Below, piece after piece: positions 36,790 through 46,523 of a stretch of 64,000 nt of DNA. The stretch comes from Phaeobacter piscinae. GTDB lineage: Bacteria > Pseudomonadota > Alphaproteobacteria > Rhodobacterales > Rhodobacteraceae. Each line of letters starts with the position of its first letter. Position 1 is the first letter of the stretch. Below the pieces are notes generated by a model. That model was given only the letters and a program-made list of their open reading frames with translations. It searched no databases and was not told the DNA's origin. The stretch is from the NCBI RefSeq assembly GCF_002407245.1, contig NZ_CP010681.1, positions 1,302,001 through 1,366,000 of the forward strand. Reading direction: 5' to 3'. The translations under genes and the position numbers were made by a program.

Positions 36790-36914
36790 TCGGATCCTTG
36801 TTGCAAACAGCGTGTCGCCGTCTGCGGATCCTACGCTGGAGGCATTGTCACAGGGTTAATGGCCGCAACGTCTCAGCAGCCGTCCCGTGAAGAGGCCGCA
36901 AAATCAGTCGTAAC

Positions 36915-37232
36915 TCAGCTGTTGTCGTTCAGGACCTGCGCCTTGGCTTCTGGCAGCAAGGCGGCTCGCTGCTCCCGCACGTCCTCCGCGCTGGCACGCC
37001 CTTGCAGATCGCTGCTGACCTTGCGCAGCACATCTTCGAACCCGGCTTCCTCGAAATCGGACTTGATGACCTCCAGCGCATAAGCCTCGGCATCGGCACC
37101 GGTTTTTCCCATCAGGCCTGCCGCCCAAAGCCCCAGCAGCTTGTTACAGCGCGCCTGCGCCTTAAATTGCATTTCCTCATCATGGGCATATTTTGCCTCA
37201 AACGCCTGTTCGCGGTCGTCGAATGTGGTCAT
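36915..37232 (-). CDS. DUF1476 protein, zeta-type F1Fo-ATPase inhibitor
   Basis: 105 residues beginning TTFDDREQAFEAKYAHDEEMQF, the hallmark of the DUF1476 family; GKTGADAEAYALEVIKSDFEEAG is a second conserved block. The Paracoccus denitrificans member is the zeta subunit that binds F1 and blocks ATP hydrolysis through its N-terminal segment. The same role is likely here. Start ATG 37232 has a perfect AAAGGAGG; the longer frame to 37490 is spurious. Convergent region with purC upstream on the other strand. Confidence 0.9.
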   Translation of the reverse strand: MTTFDDREQAFEAKYAHDEEMQFKAQARCNKLLGLWAAGLMGKTGADAEAYALEVIKSDFEEAGFEDVLRKVSSDLQGRASAEDVREQRAALLPEAKAQVLNDNS

Positions 37233-37572
37233 GGGGCCTCCTTTGGTGTGACAATGGTTATTTCTCAATATGATATGTGGGTGCAAAGCCGCCCCCACAA
37301 GTGCCAAGCGCGGGTTCGCTGGCTGGTCGCTGTGACCGCTTTGGCTGCGGTCGGGATCCGCGCGAAACAGACATTCGCTGCGTATCGGCCCGACCTTGGA
37401 CACGGCTTGGGCACTGACCTTGGTTTTACCTTGGCATTTCCAGCTTAGCACAGGCGCCGACCCAGCCAAGGGGCGGCGGGCAGGGACCAAGCTTGCGGCA
37501 GCGCCCCCCTTGCCTTATGAGGGCGGCAGTTCCCGGGCATGAGATTCCCGCTTTTTTCCCGAAAGGCTCCGC

Positions 37573-38334
37573 ATGGCACGTCGCAAGAAGATCTACGAAG
37601 GCAAGGCGAAGACACTTTATGAAGGGCCCGAACCGGGCACCATCGTTCAGTACTTCAAGGACGACGCCACCGCTTTCAATGCTGAAAAGCGCGACGTGAT
37701 CGAAGGCAAGGGTGTGCTCAACAACCTGCTGAGCGAGTTTTTCATGCAAGGTCTGGGCCAGATCGGCGTGCCGACCCATTTCCTGAAACGGCTCAACATG
37801 CGCGAGCAGCTGGTCCGCAGCTGTGAAATCATTCCGCTGGAAGTGATTGTGCGCAATTATGCTGCCGGGTCGATCTCTAAACGCCTTGGCATTGATGAGG
37901 GCACCCAACTGCCGCGCCCGATCGTGGAATACTGCTACAAGGATGATGGCCTCGGTGATCCGCTGGTCACCGAAGAGCATATCGCGGCCTTTGGCTGGGC
38001 CAGCCAGCAGGACATGGACGATATCCTGAGTCTCGCACTGCGGGTCAATGATTTCCTGTCCGGCGTGATGCTGGCGGTTGGGATCAAGCTGGTGGACTTC
38101 AAGATCGAAATCGGCCGCATCTATGACGGCGATTTCCAGCGTCTGGTGGTTGCAGATGAGATCAGCCCAGACAGCTGCCGCCTTTGGGATCTGAAAACCG
38201 GTCAAAAACTCGACAAGGATGTGTTCCGCCGCGACCTTGGCAACCTGACCGACGCCTACACCGAGGTGGCGCGGCGTCTGGGCGTGATGCCGAACAACCC
38301 GCCCGCGGGCGGCAAGCCGACGCTGGTGAACTGA
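37573..38334 (+). CDS. purC: Phosphoribosylaminoimidazole-succinocarboxamide synthase
   Basis: 253 residues. Joins CAIR and aspartate with ATP in purine synthesis. Family blocks: [45 protein letters not shown] and [12 protein letters not shown]. Full length with the alphaproteobacterial C terminus. First gene of the purC-purS-purQ run; a short hairpin separates it from purS. Confidence 0.97.
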   Translation: MARRKKIYEGKAKTLYEGPEPGTIVQYFKDDATAFNAEKRDVIEGKGVLNNLLSEFFMQGLGQIGVPTHFLKRLNMREQLVRSCEIIPLEVIVRNYAAGSISKRLGIDEGTQLPRPIVEYCYKDDGLGDPLVTEEHIAAFGWASQQDMDDILSLALRVNDFLSGVMLAVGIKLVDFKIEIGRIYDGDFQRLVVADEISPDSCRLWDLKTGQKLDKDVFRRDLGNLTDAYTEVARRLGVMPNNPPAGGKPTLVN

Positions 38335-38346
38335 TCCGATCCACAG

Positions 38347-38376
38347 ATCCCGTCCTGACAAAAGGGGCGGGATTTT
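38347..38376 (+). terminator. Weak hairpin between purC and purS
   Basis: ATCCCG and CGGGAT (38347-38352 and 38368-38373) can pair, with TCC/GG extension, followed by three T. Probably an attenuator or 3'-end stabiliser rather than a full stop to transcription of purS. Confidence 0.45.
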
Positions 38377-38437
38377 GACTATCTAACGAAGAGGCCCCTA
38401 ATCCGGGCTTTGCCATCGAAACCTGAGGGAAAATGCG

Positions 38438-38671
38438 ATGAAGGCACGCGTGCATGTAATGCTGAAAAACGGGGTTCTGGATCCGCAGGGCGAGGCTGTG
38501 CGCCACGCGCTTGGCGCCATGGGCTTTGACAAGGTGGACGGCGTGCGTCAGGGCAAGGTGATCGACCTCGATCTGGCCGATGACGCCACCGAGGCCGATG
38601 TCACCGCGATGTGCGAGAAGCTGCTGGCCAACACTGTCATCGAATCCTACAGCATCGAGATGCAGGGATGA
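38438..38671 (+). CDS. purS: FGAM synthase subunit PurS
   Basis: 77 residues of the small PurS subunit: [21 protein letters not shown] and the C-terminal [16 protein letters not shown] are diagnostic. It links PurQ and PurL in the three-part formylglycinamidine ribonucleotide synthase. GAGGGA precedes the ATG. Its stop overlaps the purQ start (ATGA). Confidence 0.96.
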   Translation: MKARVHVMLKNGVLDPQGEAVRHALGAMGFDKVDGVRQGKVIDLDLADDATEADVTAMCEKLLANTVIESYSIEMQG

Positions 38672-39336
38672 AGGCGGCTGTTGTAGTCTTCCCCGGCTCC
38701 AACTGCGACCGCGATCTGGCGGTGGCGTTTGAGCAAGCGGGCTGTGAGGTTTCCATGGTCTGGCACAAGGACAGCGCGTTGCCTGAGGGCATCGATATCG
38801 TTGGCGTGCCGGGTGGGTTTTCCTATGGCGATTACCTGCGCTGCGGGGCCATTGCAGCACAGTCACCGATCTGTCAGGCGGTTGTCGATCATGCCAACCG
38901 TGGCGGCTATGCCATCGGTGTGTGCAACGGCTTTCAGATCTTGACCGAAACCGGTGTTCTGCCGGGGGCGCTGCTGCGCAACGCCGGTCTTAAATACATC
39001 TGCCGCACCGTGGATCTGCAAGTGGCCACCGCCGATAGCGTCTTTACCGAAGCTTATACGGCGGGCGATGTGATCGGTGTTCCGATCGCGCATCACGACG
39101 GCAACTACTACGCTGATGCCGAGACCGTGGCAGCGCTGCAGGATCAGGATCGCGTCGCGTTCCGCTATGTCGACAACCCCAACGGGTCGGTTGCGGATAT
39201 CGCAGGCATTCTGTCGGAAAATCGTCGGGTTTTGGGCATGATGCCACACCCCGAACGGGCGGCAGATGCGGGTCATGGCGGCACCGATGGGGCGGCAGTG
39301 TTCCGCGCATTGGCCGGGCTTGTCACTGCGGCGTGA
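38668..39336 (+). CDS. purQ: FGAM synthase glutaminase subunit PurQ
   Basis: 222 residues. Class I glutamine amidotransferase that supplies ammonia to Pur[17 protein letters not shown], the nucleophile elbow [11 protein letters not shown] with catalytic Cys near 86, and HPERAADA with the catalytic His. Translationally coupled to purS. purL is not in this window. Confidence 0.97.
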   Translation: MKAAVVVFPGSNCDRDLAVAFEQAGCEVSMVWHKDSALPEGIDIVGVPGGFSYGDYLRCGAIAAQSPICQAVVDHANRGGYAIGVCNGFQILTETGVLPGALLRNAGLKYICRTVDLQVATADSVFTEAYTAGDVIGVPIAHHDGNYYADAETVAALQDQDRVAFRYVDNPNGSVADIAGILSENRRVLGMMPHPERAADAGHGGTDGAAVFRALAGLVTAA

Positions 39337-39373
39337 CTTGTGAAGCCGCGGTGGCTTGCGTTAGGTTTTGCCT

Positions 39374-41143
39374 ATGACTGCCGCGCGTGACGCAACAACA
39401 TCTTCTGAAAAACCGCGCTCCCGCACGACATCGTGGCGGGTGCGTCTTGCGTTGCTGGTGTTGATGGCGGTGGCCGCAGTGACCGTTTGGGTCACCAACC
39501 GTGCCCTGACCGACCGCTTTACCGAAAGCACCCGCAACCGCGCTGAGCTGCGTCTGGCGCTCTATTCTGGCAACCTGGTGAGTGAGCTGGGGCGTCATGC
39601 CATCGTGCCACAGCTGCTGGCGCGGGATCAGGCGCTGATTTCTGCGCTGCAGTCCAACGACTTCTCGCTCTCCACCCAGCGGTTGATCTCCTTTGTTGAG
39701 GAAATCGGCGCCGCCTCCATAATGCTGATGGCGCAGGATGGGCGCACTGTTGCGGCAACGGATCGTAACCGGCTGGGGGAAACCCACCGCAATGCGGCCT
39801 ATTTCGTCGACGCCCTGCGGTCCAAAACCACGGTATTCTCCGCCATCCGCACCGAAGTCGGCAGCTATCGCTTCACCTATTCGCGCCGCATTGTGGACAC
39901 CTCCGGCATCCTTGGGGTGATTGTGGTGGAGGTCGATCTGCAGAAATTCGAACGCGCTTGGGCGGGCATTTCCGATGCGGTGATGGTCAGCGACAGCACT
40001 GGCACCATCCTGCTGGCGACGGAGTCGCGCTGGCGCGGCCTGTCGGAAGAAGACGCGCTGCAGCTGCAGACGCCGGAGGGTGCAATCCAGCGGGCAATCC
40101 GCGCCACTACCGACTGGACCGCCCTGCCAGCGGATGCCTACCTGCAGGGTGAGGCGGTGATGCGGCTGGAGTCGCGGATCCCGTTTCAGGGCTGGCGACT
40201 TACGTCCTTCACCACCTATGCGTCGATCCGAGAGCGGGTGAACACGGTATTGGCGTTGGAAATCATGGGATTCGCCATTCTGCTGGCGCTGGCCTTCTAT
40301 GCGCTGAGCCGCCGCACCGCGCTGCGCATGGCCCTGTTCCAGCGGGAGTCGGCAGAGCTTCGCGTATTGAACGCGCGCTTGCAGCGGGAAATTGCCGAAC
40401 GGGAACGCATGCAGGAGACGCTTGCGGTCGCCGAACAGAGCCTCGCGCAGAGCTCGAAACTGGCCGCCCTTGGCGAGATGTCAGCCGCCGTCAGCCACGA
40501 GTTGAACCAGCCGCTGGCGGCGATGAAAACCTATCTTGCCGGCGCGCGTCTGCTGCTCAATCGCAACCGCCCGGAGGAGGCGCTTGCCTCCTTTGGCCGG
40601 ATCGATGACCTGATTGAACGGATGGGCGCCATCACCCGCCAGCTGAAATCCTACGCGCGCAAGGGCGGTGACGCGTTTAGCCCGGTAAATATGGGCGATG
40701 CGCTCGCCTCATCCCTGTCGATGATGGAGCCACAGCTGCGTCAGCGGCATGTCAAAATCGCCCGCATCCTGCCCGAACAACCGGTCTATGTAATGGGGGA
40801 TCGGATGCGCATTGAACAGGTTATGGTGAACCTGCTGCGAAACGCACTAGATGCTACAAAGTCAGTTGCAGATCCTGAGGTCGAAATCCTGCTTGCTGCA
40901 GGCGAGACCGCGACCCTGTCGGTGCGCGACAACGGGATGGGGATCAAGGATTTCGGCAGCCTGTTTGAGCCCTTCTACACCACCAAGCAGCCGGGGGACG
41001 GGGTTGGGTTGGGGCTTGCCATCTCCTCCGGTATCGTGAACGACCTAGGCGGTCGGCTGACTGCCCGCAACGGACAGAACGGTGGCGCCGTATTTGAAAT
41101 GCAATTGCCGATCCTTGTGGACGGCATCGAGGCCGCAGAATAG
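39374..41143 (+). CDS. dctB: C4-dicarboxylate sensor histidine kinase
   Basis: 589 residues. Transmembrane helices near 24-44 and 292-312 enclose a double PDC periplasmic sensor domain. A coiled-coil linker leads to HisKA with SAVSHELNQPLAAMKTYLAGA and HATPase with NLLRNALDATKS, VRDNGMGI and GDGVGLGLAISSGI. This DctB architecture senses succinate-type acids and controls dicarboxylate transport with DctD. ATG 39374 is chosen over TTG 39368. No dctA or dctPQM lies beside it; the TRAP genes at 9.7-12.8 kb are a separate unit. Confidence 0.9.
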   Translation: MTAARDATTSSEKPRSRTTSWRVRLALLVLMAVAAVTVWVTNRALTDRFTESTRNRAELRLALYSGNLVSELGRHAIVPQLLARDQALISALQSNDFSLSTQRLISFVEEIGAASIMLMAQDGRTVAATDRNRLGETHRNAAYFVDALRSKTTVFSAIRTEVGSYRFTYSRRIVDTSGILGVIVVEVDLQKFERAWAGISDAVMVSDSTGTILLATESRWRGLSEEDALQLQTPEGAIQRAIRATTDWTALPADAYLQGEAVMRLESRIPFQGWRLTSFTTYASIRERVNTVLALEIMGFAILLALAFYALSRRTALRMALFQRESAELRVLNARLQREIAERERMQETLAVAEQSLAQSSKLAALGEMSAAVSHELNQPLAAMKTYLAGARLLLNRNRPEEALASFGRIDDLIERMGAITRQLKSYARKGGDAFSPVNMGDALASSLSMMEPQLRQRHVKIARILPEQPVYVMGDRMRIEQVMVNLLRNALDATKSVADPEVEILLAAGETATLSVRDNGMGIKDFGSLFEPFYTTKQPGDGVGLGLAISSGIVNDLGGRLTARNGQNGGAVFEMQLPILVDGIEAAE

Positions 41144-41172
41144 CGCGGTATCACTGGATGGAGGGCACGCGA

Positions 41173-42510
41173 ATGGCACAGGCCATGAAAATCGCGATCG
41201 TCGATGATGAACAGGATATGCGACAGTCGATCAGCCAATGGCTGGCGCTGTCTGGCTATGACACCGAGACCTTTGCCAGCGCCGAAGATGCGCTGAAAGT
41301 GCTGGGGCCGGATTATCCCGGCATTGTCATCTCGGATATCAAAATGCCCGGCATGGACGGGATGCAGTTCCTCAAGAAACTGATGGGCAGCGACTCTGCG
41401 CTACCGGTGATCATGATCACCGGTCACGGCGATGTGCCGATGGCGGTTGAGGCGATGCGGGTCGGGGCCTTCGACTTTCTCGAAAAACCCTTCAACCCGG
41501 ATCGCATGTCAGAGCTGGCCAAACGGGCCACGGGCGCGCGCCGCCTGACGTTGGACAACCGGGTGCTGCGCCGCGAGCTGTCTGATGGCAGCACCATCAT
41601 GAAGAAACTCATTGGCTCCAGCCCGGTGATGGAGCGCCTGCGCGAAGATATCCTCGATCTGGGGCAGGCCGACGGCCATGTTCTGATCGACGGCGAGACT
41701 GGCACCGGCAAGACATTGGTGGCGCACGCGCTGCATGCGGTGGGCAGCCGGGCGGGCAAGAAATTCGTGCTGGTCTCCTGTGCGGCACTGGAGGAAGAGG
41801 CGCTGTCCAAGCGCCTGTTTGGCCCGATGCTGCCCGAAGACAGCATGCTGCCCGCCATAGAGGAGGCCCGCGGCGGCACGCTGGTGCTGGAAGATATCGA
41901 CGCGCTGAGCGAGACGCTACAGGCCAAGCTGCTGAGCGTGATCAATGAGCAGGGCATCCCTGGCGAGACCCGCATCGTAGCGATTTCGAACCTGCAGGAG
42001 GCAGGCAAGACTTGCGAGGACGCGCTGCGCCCGGATCTGTTTTACCGGTTGGCGGCGCTGCGTATCACGGTGCCACCGCTGCGCCAGCGCGGCGAGGATA
42101 TCCTGACCCTGTTCACCCGTCTTAGCGAGCAGTTCTCCGAAGAATATGGCTGTGACGCGCCCCAAGTCAGCGCGCAGGAGGCGGCCCAGCTGTTGCAGGC
42201 GCCCTGGCCGGGCAATGTACGCCAGTTGATCAATATCGCCGAACGGGCCGTGCTGCAGTCGCGTCGCGGCTCTGGCACCATTGCCTCGCTCCTGATGTCC
42301 GATCATGAGGATATGCAACCGGTGATGACCACCGAGGGCAAACCACTGAAGGAATATGTCGAAGCCTTCGAGCGGATGCTGATCGACAACACCATGCGCC
42401 GCCACAAAGGCTCCATCGCCAGTGTCATGGACGAATTGTGCCTGCCGCGCCGGACGCTGAATGAAAAAATGGCCAAATACGGCCTGCAACGCTCCGACTA
42501 TCTGTCCTGA
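41173..42510 (+). CDS. dctD: DctD-family response regulator lacking the GAFTGA loop
   Basis: 445 residues: receiver domain (IVDDEQDMRQS, phospho-Asp in SDIKMPGMDG), AAA+ domain with Walker A GETGTGKT, arginine finger region RPDLFYRLAAL, and a Fis-type HTH at the C terminus (VMDELCLPRRTLNEKMAKYGL). The stretch between RLFG and GGTL is short and has no GAFTGA, the loop that touches sigma-54; Walker B reads LVLEDI instead of LFLDEI. GGAGGG fits ATG 41173. Paired with DctB upstream (29 bp). Confidence 0.9.
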   Translation: MAQAMKIAIVDDEQDMRQSISQWLALSGYDTETFASAEDALKVLGPDYPGIVISDIKMPGMDGMQFLKKLMGSDSALPVIMITGHGDVPMAVEAMRVGAFDFLEKPFNPDRMSELAKRATGARRLTLDNRVLRRELSDGSTIMKKLIGSSPVMERLREDILDLGQADGHVLIDGETGTGKTLVAHALHAVGSRAGKKFVLVSCAALEEEALSKRLFGPMLPEDSMLPAIEEARGGTLVLEDIDALSETLQAKLLSVINEQGIPGETRIVAISNLQEAGKTCEDALRPDLFYRLAALRITVPPLRQRGEDILTLFTRLSEQFSEEYGCDAPQVSAQEAAQLLQAPWPGNVRQLINIAERAVLQSRRGSGTIASLLMSDHEDMQPVMTTEGKPLKEYVEAFERMLIDNTMRRHKGSIASVMDELCLPRRTLNEKMAKYGLQRSDYLS

Positions 42511-42537
42511 GCGCTGATCCACACGCATTCACAGGCA

Positions 42538-42575
42538 GGGCCGCATCCTCCGGAGTGCGGCCCTTGCTGTTTGCT
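42538..42575 (+). terminator. Terminator of dctBD
   Basis: Stem GGGCCGCA/TGCGGCCC (8 bp, 42538-42545 with 42556-42563) followed by TTGCTGTTTGC. It ends the dctBD transcript before the rne leader. Confidence 0.7.
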
Positions 42576-43073
42576 AACGAATTATTCACCAATTTTCGCC
42601 TAAGAACCAAGTAGATAGTATTTAGATTGCGGCTGTGACGAATGACCATTGTCATTACCTATCCACAGGTCTTATGCTGTCCAAATGAGGATGGGACCCT
42701 CGTGATCCTGCCCCTCTTGATGAGATTCGCTGCCTTTGTTTTTGTCCGGCAAGATCCGAGAAAGCAAAGGCAGACCGATTGGCCCCGCAGTATTCCGGGG
42801 CAGTTTAGCACCTGACTGAGGTTTCTCAGCAGGGATATAATCAGGGCAGGGCGCGGGTATTCCCACCTGTCGGAGAAGAAACGCGATGACGCGCGCGAGA
42901 GAGAACAGCAGACAGGCAGGAGGGCCGGACAGATGTTCCGGGGCTAACCGCTGTACTGCATGGGCCAATCGCGCGCCACAAGACATCGCCCAGACAAGAC
43001 ACCACCCCGATCGTTCACGTCCGCCCGGCAACGGGCCAGATGCGCGCGTGCGCGGCAGGTGCACCAAGGACAC
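42576..43073 (+). promoter_or_regulatory. Long structured spacer/leader upstream of rne
   Basis: About 500 bp with no credible gene. Three tandem hairpins lie in 42730-42833: CTGCCTTTG/CAAAGGCAG (9 bp), GCCCCG/CGGGGC (6 bp) and CCTG-A-CTGAG/CTCAG-CAGG with one bulged A. The block before the start is GC-rich and purine-rich. A promoter probably lies left of 42730. In enterobacteria RNase E destabilises its own mRNA through hairpins in the leader; a similar device is plausible here but unproven. Confidence 0.55.
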
Positions 43074-46019
43074 ATGGCAAAGAAGATGCTTATTGATGCC
43101 ACCCACGCGGAAGAGACCCGCGTCGTGGTGGTCGACGGAAACAAGGTTGAGGAATTTGACTTTGAATCCGAAAACAAACGCCAGCTTGCTGGCAATATCT
43201 ACCTCGCAAAAGTAACCCGCGTCGAACCGTCGCTGCAGGCGGCTTTTGTGGACTATGGCGGCAACCGCCATGGCTTCCTCGCGTTTTCGGAAATTCACCC
43301 CGACTACTATCAGATCCCGGTCGCCGACCGTGAGGCGCTGATGGAAGAAGAGCGCGCCTATGCAGAGGCACAGCGCGCGCGTGATGACGAAGAGGATGCC
43401 AAACCTGCCAAGCGGCAGTCGCGGTCGCGTCGTGGCCGGACCAAAGCTGCGGAGGTGAAATCCGCGGACGTGGTCGAGACCAAGGACGTCAGCCCCGAAA
43501 CCGCTGAAAACGGCGCTGATATCGCGGGTATGGAAACCATTGACCTGACCGATGAGGTCGCAGCCGCCGAGACCAAGCTGGCGGAGGTTCCTGAGGCCGC
43601 TCAAACGGAGGCCGCTGCCGCCGATGACGCGACCGTCGCTGAGCCGGTTGTGGAAGAGGCCGTCAAAGAGGTCTCAGGCACACCTGAGGCGCAGGACGCA
43701 TCCGCTGAGACCGGTGAGGCCGAGGGCGCGGCAGATACGGCGACACCTGAGGCGGATGACGCCGCAGAGGACGCGGAGTCTGATGACAGTGCCGATAAGG
43801 ACGCTGGTGCAGATGCGACGGCGAAGGATGAGAATATCGAATCCGTCGCCGATGAGGATGACAGCGAAGATATTCGCCCGGTACGCAAACCGCGTCCGCG
43901 TCGCTACAAAATTCAGGAAGTGATCAAGGTTCGTCAGGTCCTGCTCGTTCAGGTCGTGAAAGAGGAACGCGGCAACAAGGGCGCTGCCCTCACCACCTAT
44001 CTGTCGCTGGCTGGCCGTTACTGCGTGCTGATGCCCAACACCGCGCGCGGTGGTGGCATCTCCCGCAAGATCACCAATGCCGCCGACCGCAAAAAGCTGA
44101 AGGACATCGCCGTTGAACTCGACGTGCCGACCGGCGCCGGGCTTATTGTCCGCACCGCGGGCGCCAAACGCACCAAATCCGAGATCAAGCGCGACTATGA
44201 ATATCTGCAGCGCCTGTGGGAACAGATCCGCGAGCTGACGCTGAAATCCATCGCGCCCGCGAAGATCTACGAAGAAGGCGATCTGATCAAACGCTCGATC
44301 CGCGATCTTTACAGCCGCGAGATTGACGAGGTTCTGGTTGAGGGCGAACGCGGCTACCGCATCGCCAAGGACTTCATGAAGATGATCATGCCGTCCCACG
44401 CCAAGAACGTGAAAAACTATCAGGACCAGCTGCCGCTGTTCGCGCGCTTCCAGGTCGAAAGCTACCTCGGCGCGATGTTCAATCCGACGGTGCAGCTGAA
44501 ATCCGGTGGCTATATCGTGATTGGCGTCACCGAGGCACTGGTGGCCATCGACGTGAACTCCGGCCGCGCCACCAAGGAAGGCTCGATCGAGGAGACCGCG
44601 CTGAAGACCAACCTGGAGGCCGCCGAAGAAGTGGCCCGCCAGCTGCGTTTGCGCGACCTTGCCGGTCTTATTGTCATCGACTTCATCGACATGGACGAGC
44701 GCAAGAACAACGCCGCCGTCGAAAAGCGCATGAAGGACAAGCTGAAGACCGACCGTGCCCGTATTCAGGTGGGCCGGATCTCTGGCTTTGGCCTGATGGA
44801 AATGTCGCGTCAGCGTCTGCGTCCCGGCATGATCGAGGCGACAACCGCGCCTTGCCCGCATTGCCATGGTACCGGCCTGATCCGCTCGGATGACTCGCTG
44901 GCATTGTCGATCCTGCGCCAGATCGAGGAGGAAGGCACCCGCCGTCGCTCCCGCGAGGTGCTGGTGCGCTGCCCGGTCAGCATTGCCAACTATCTGATGA
45001 ACCAGAAGCGCGAGCATATCGCCCAGATCGAAACCCGCTACGGTCTGTCCGTGCGGATCGAAGGGGACCCGCATCTGGTCAGCCCGGATTTCTCGCTTGA
45101 GAAGTTCAAGACCGCGTCCCGCGTGGTGCCTGTTGCCGCAGCGCCTGTGGTGTCCGTCGATACCTCGATCATGGATCAGGTTGATGCGGATGAGGCGCAT
45201 GACGAGGCGGATGAGGCCGAGGCTGAAACCAATGACGCCGACGTCGCAGAGGTACAGACCGCAGGTGATGAGGGCGAGGGCGACAATAAACCCAAGCGCA
45301 AGCGTCGCCGTCGGCGTCGCCGGAAATCCTCCGGTGGGGACGGTGATGACAGCAACAACGCCGCTCAGGCTGATGCAAACGCGGACGACCAGACGGCGTC
45401 GGATGACGCCGCTGCGGACGAGGCCGACGCCAAGGCTGAGCCAGCAGAGAGCACCGATGCCAAAGAGGGCGAGGGTGACGGTGAGGTGAAGAAGCGCACC
45501 CGCACCCGGACCCGCTCGCGCAGCCGCAAGAAGAAGACTGACGAGACAGTCACAGCTGAGTCCGACGTCCCGGTGGAGACGGACGCCAAGGCAGAGCCTG
45601 TGGCTGAGGTCAAAGAGGTGGTTGAGGACGCAAAGGCAGAGGACAGCAAACCTGCCGAGGCTCCGGTTGTTGAGAGCGCTGAGACGCCCGCTGAGGCTGC
45701 TGCGGAACCCGCAGCGCTGAACGGTGACGCCGCCGCAGAGGTGCCCGCCGCCGCCGCCGAAGCAGAGACCGCCGCCGTAGCTGAGGAGGCCGCACCGAGC
45801 CAGATCGTGGCGGATGAGGCCACCGCTGAGGATGTTGTCGCAGATCAGGACACCCCTGCCGCTGAGGAAACAGCGCCAGAGGCTGACGAGCCACAGACCG
45901 CAGAGGCCTCGACGGAAGAGGTAGAGACAGCCCCGGAGCCGGAGCTGGCCACCGCTGATGCCGAACCGGCAAGCCCGCCGAAGCCGAAACGGCGCGGCTG
46001 GTGGTCGGTTGGCAGCTGA
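43074..46019 (+). CDS. rne: Ribonuclease E
   Basis: 981 residues. Essential endoribonuclease and degradosome scaffold. S1 domain is split by an acidic Ala/Glu/Asp-rich insert of about 180 residues (roughly 105-285), typical of alphaproteobacteria; RNase H-like and DNase I-like catalytic parts follow (GYIVIGVTEALVAIDVNSG with the metal Asp, VIDFIDMDERKN), and the Zn-link CPHCHGTG (near 600). The C-terminal ~300 residues are low-complexity with basic patches (RKRRRRRRRK; RTRTRSRSRKKK) and end in PKPKRRGWWSVGS. ATG 43074 follows AAGGA; the frame runs on upstream spuriously. Confidence 0.96.
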   Translation: MAKKMLIDATHAEETRVVVVDGNKVEEFDFESENKRQLAGNIYLAKVTRVEPSLQAAFVDYGGNRHGFLAFSEIHPDYYQIPVADREALMEEERAYAEAQRARDDEEDAKPAKRQSRSRRGRTKAAEVKSADVVETKDVSPETAENGADIAGMETIDLTDEVAAAETKLAEVPEAAQTEAAAADDATVAEPVVEEAVKEVSGTPEAQDASAETGEAEGAADTATPEADDAAEDAESDDSADKDAGADATAKDENIESVADEDDSEDIRPVRKPRPRRYKIQEVIKVRQVLLVQVVKEERGNKGAALTTYLSLAGRYCVLMPNTARGGGISRKITNAADRKKLKDIAVELDVPTGAGLIVRTAGAKRTKSEIKRDYEYLQRLWEQIRELTLKSIAPAKIYEEGDLIKRSIRDLYSREIDEVLVEGERGYRIAKDFMKMIMPSHAKNVKNYQDQLPLFARFQVESYLGAMFNPTVQLKSGGYIVIGVTEALVAIDVNSGRATKEGSIEETALKTNLEAAEEVARQLRLRDLAGLIVIDFIDMDERKNNAAVEKRMKDKLKTDRARIQVGRISGFGLMEMSRQRLRPGMIEATTAPCPHCHGTGLIRSDDSLALSILRQIEEEGTRRRSREVLVRCPVSIANYLMNQKREHIAQIETRYGLSVRIEGDPHLVSPDFSLEKFKTASRVVPVAAAPVVSVDTSIMDQVDADEAHDEADEAEAETNDADVAEVQTAGDEGEGDNKPKRKRRRRRRRKSSGGDGDDSNNAAQADANADDQTASDDAAADEADAKAEPAESTDAKEGEGDGEVKKRTRTRTRSRSRKKKTDETVTAESDVPVETDAKAEPVAEVKEVVEDAKAEDSKPAEAPVVESAETPAEAAAEPAALNGDAAAEVPAAAAEAETAAVAEEAAPSQIVADEATAEDVVADQDTPAAEETAPEADEPQTAEASTEEVETAPEPELATADAEPASPPKPKRRGWWSVGS

Positions 46020-46032
46020 TCGCAAAAGACTG

Positions 46033-46060
46033 AAAAGGCGGGCATCAGGCCCGCCTTTTT
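46033..46060 (+). terminator. Strong terminator of rne
   Basis: 11-bp stem AAAAGGCGGGC/GCCCGCCTTTT with an ATCAG loop and T5. It lies 14 bp past the rne stop. Confidence 0.9.
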
Positions 46061-46095
46061 CATGTCAGGACCATCTGGGCGCTATGTGAGGAACG

Positions 46096-46521
46096 ATGCA
46101 AACTGAAAACACCTCTCAGTCGGAGATGCTGTTGCAAGAGTTGCTGGCAGCTGAAACCGCTGTCTGGACCGCATTGCAACAGGGCGATATCGCCGCTGAC
46201 CGGGCCGCATTGCATCCGCAGTTTCTCGGCGTCTATCCAAGCGGCTTTGCCGGGCGGGACGATCATACCGATCAGCTTGCCCAGGGGCCGACGGTGGCAG
46301 AGTTCAGCATCGAGGATGCGCGCGTTTTGCCGCTTGGCCCCGAGACAGCGCTGCTGGCGTACCGCGCCAGCTACACCCGTCCGGGGCAGGCAGAGGGGGA
46401 GGCTGAAGGCGCTGCGATGTATGTCAGTTCGATTTGGCAGCGTCAGGATGGCGGCTGGATCAATATCTTCAGTCAGGACACCGAAGCCCTGCTAGAGGGG
46501 GCGGAAAACCCGCTCCCCTGA
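46096..46521 (+). CDS. DUF4440/SnoaL-like protein, unknown function
   Basis: 141 residues resembling the NTF2-like DUF4440 group: LLAAETAVWTALQQGDIAADRAALHPQFLGVYPSGF, then VLPLGPETALLAYRASY and VSSIWQRQDGGWINIFSQDT. Such small alpha/beta cones bind small ligands or act as hydrolases; no function is known here. GAGGAA precedes the ATG. Convergent with the TusA-like gene, two bp apart. Confidence 0.75.
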   Translation: MQTENTSQSEMLLQELLAAETAVWTALQQGDIAADRAALHPQFLGVYPSGFAGRDDHTDQLAQGPTVAEFSIEDARVLPLGPETALLAYRASYTRPGQAEGEAEGAAMYVSSIWQRQDGGWINIFSQDTEALLEGAENPLP

Positions 46522-46523
46522 TC

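Noticed and set aside
43674..46025. Very long open frame (783 codons) on the minus strand opposite rne
   Set aside because: It mirrors low-complexity, GC-biased coding sequence of RNase E, has no ribosome site and shows no family resemblance.
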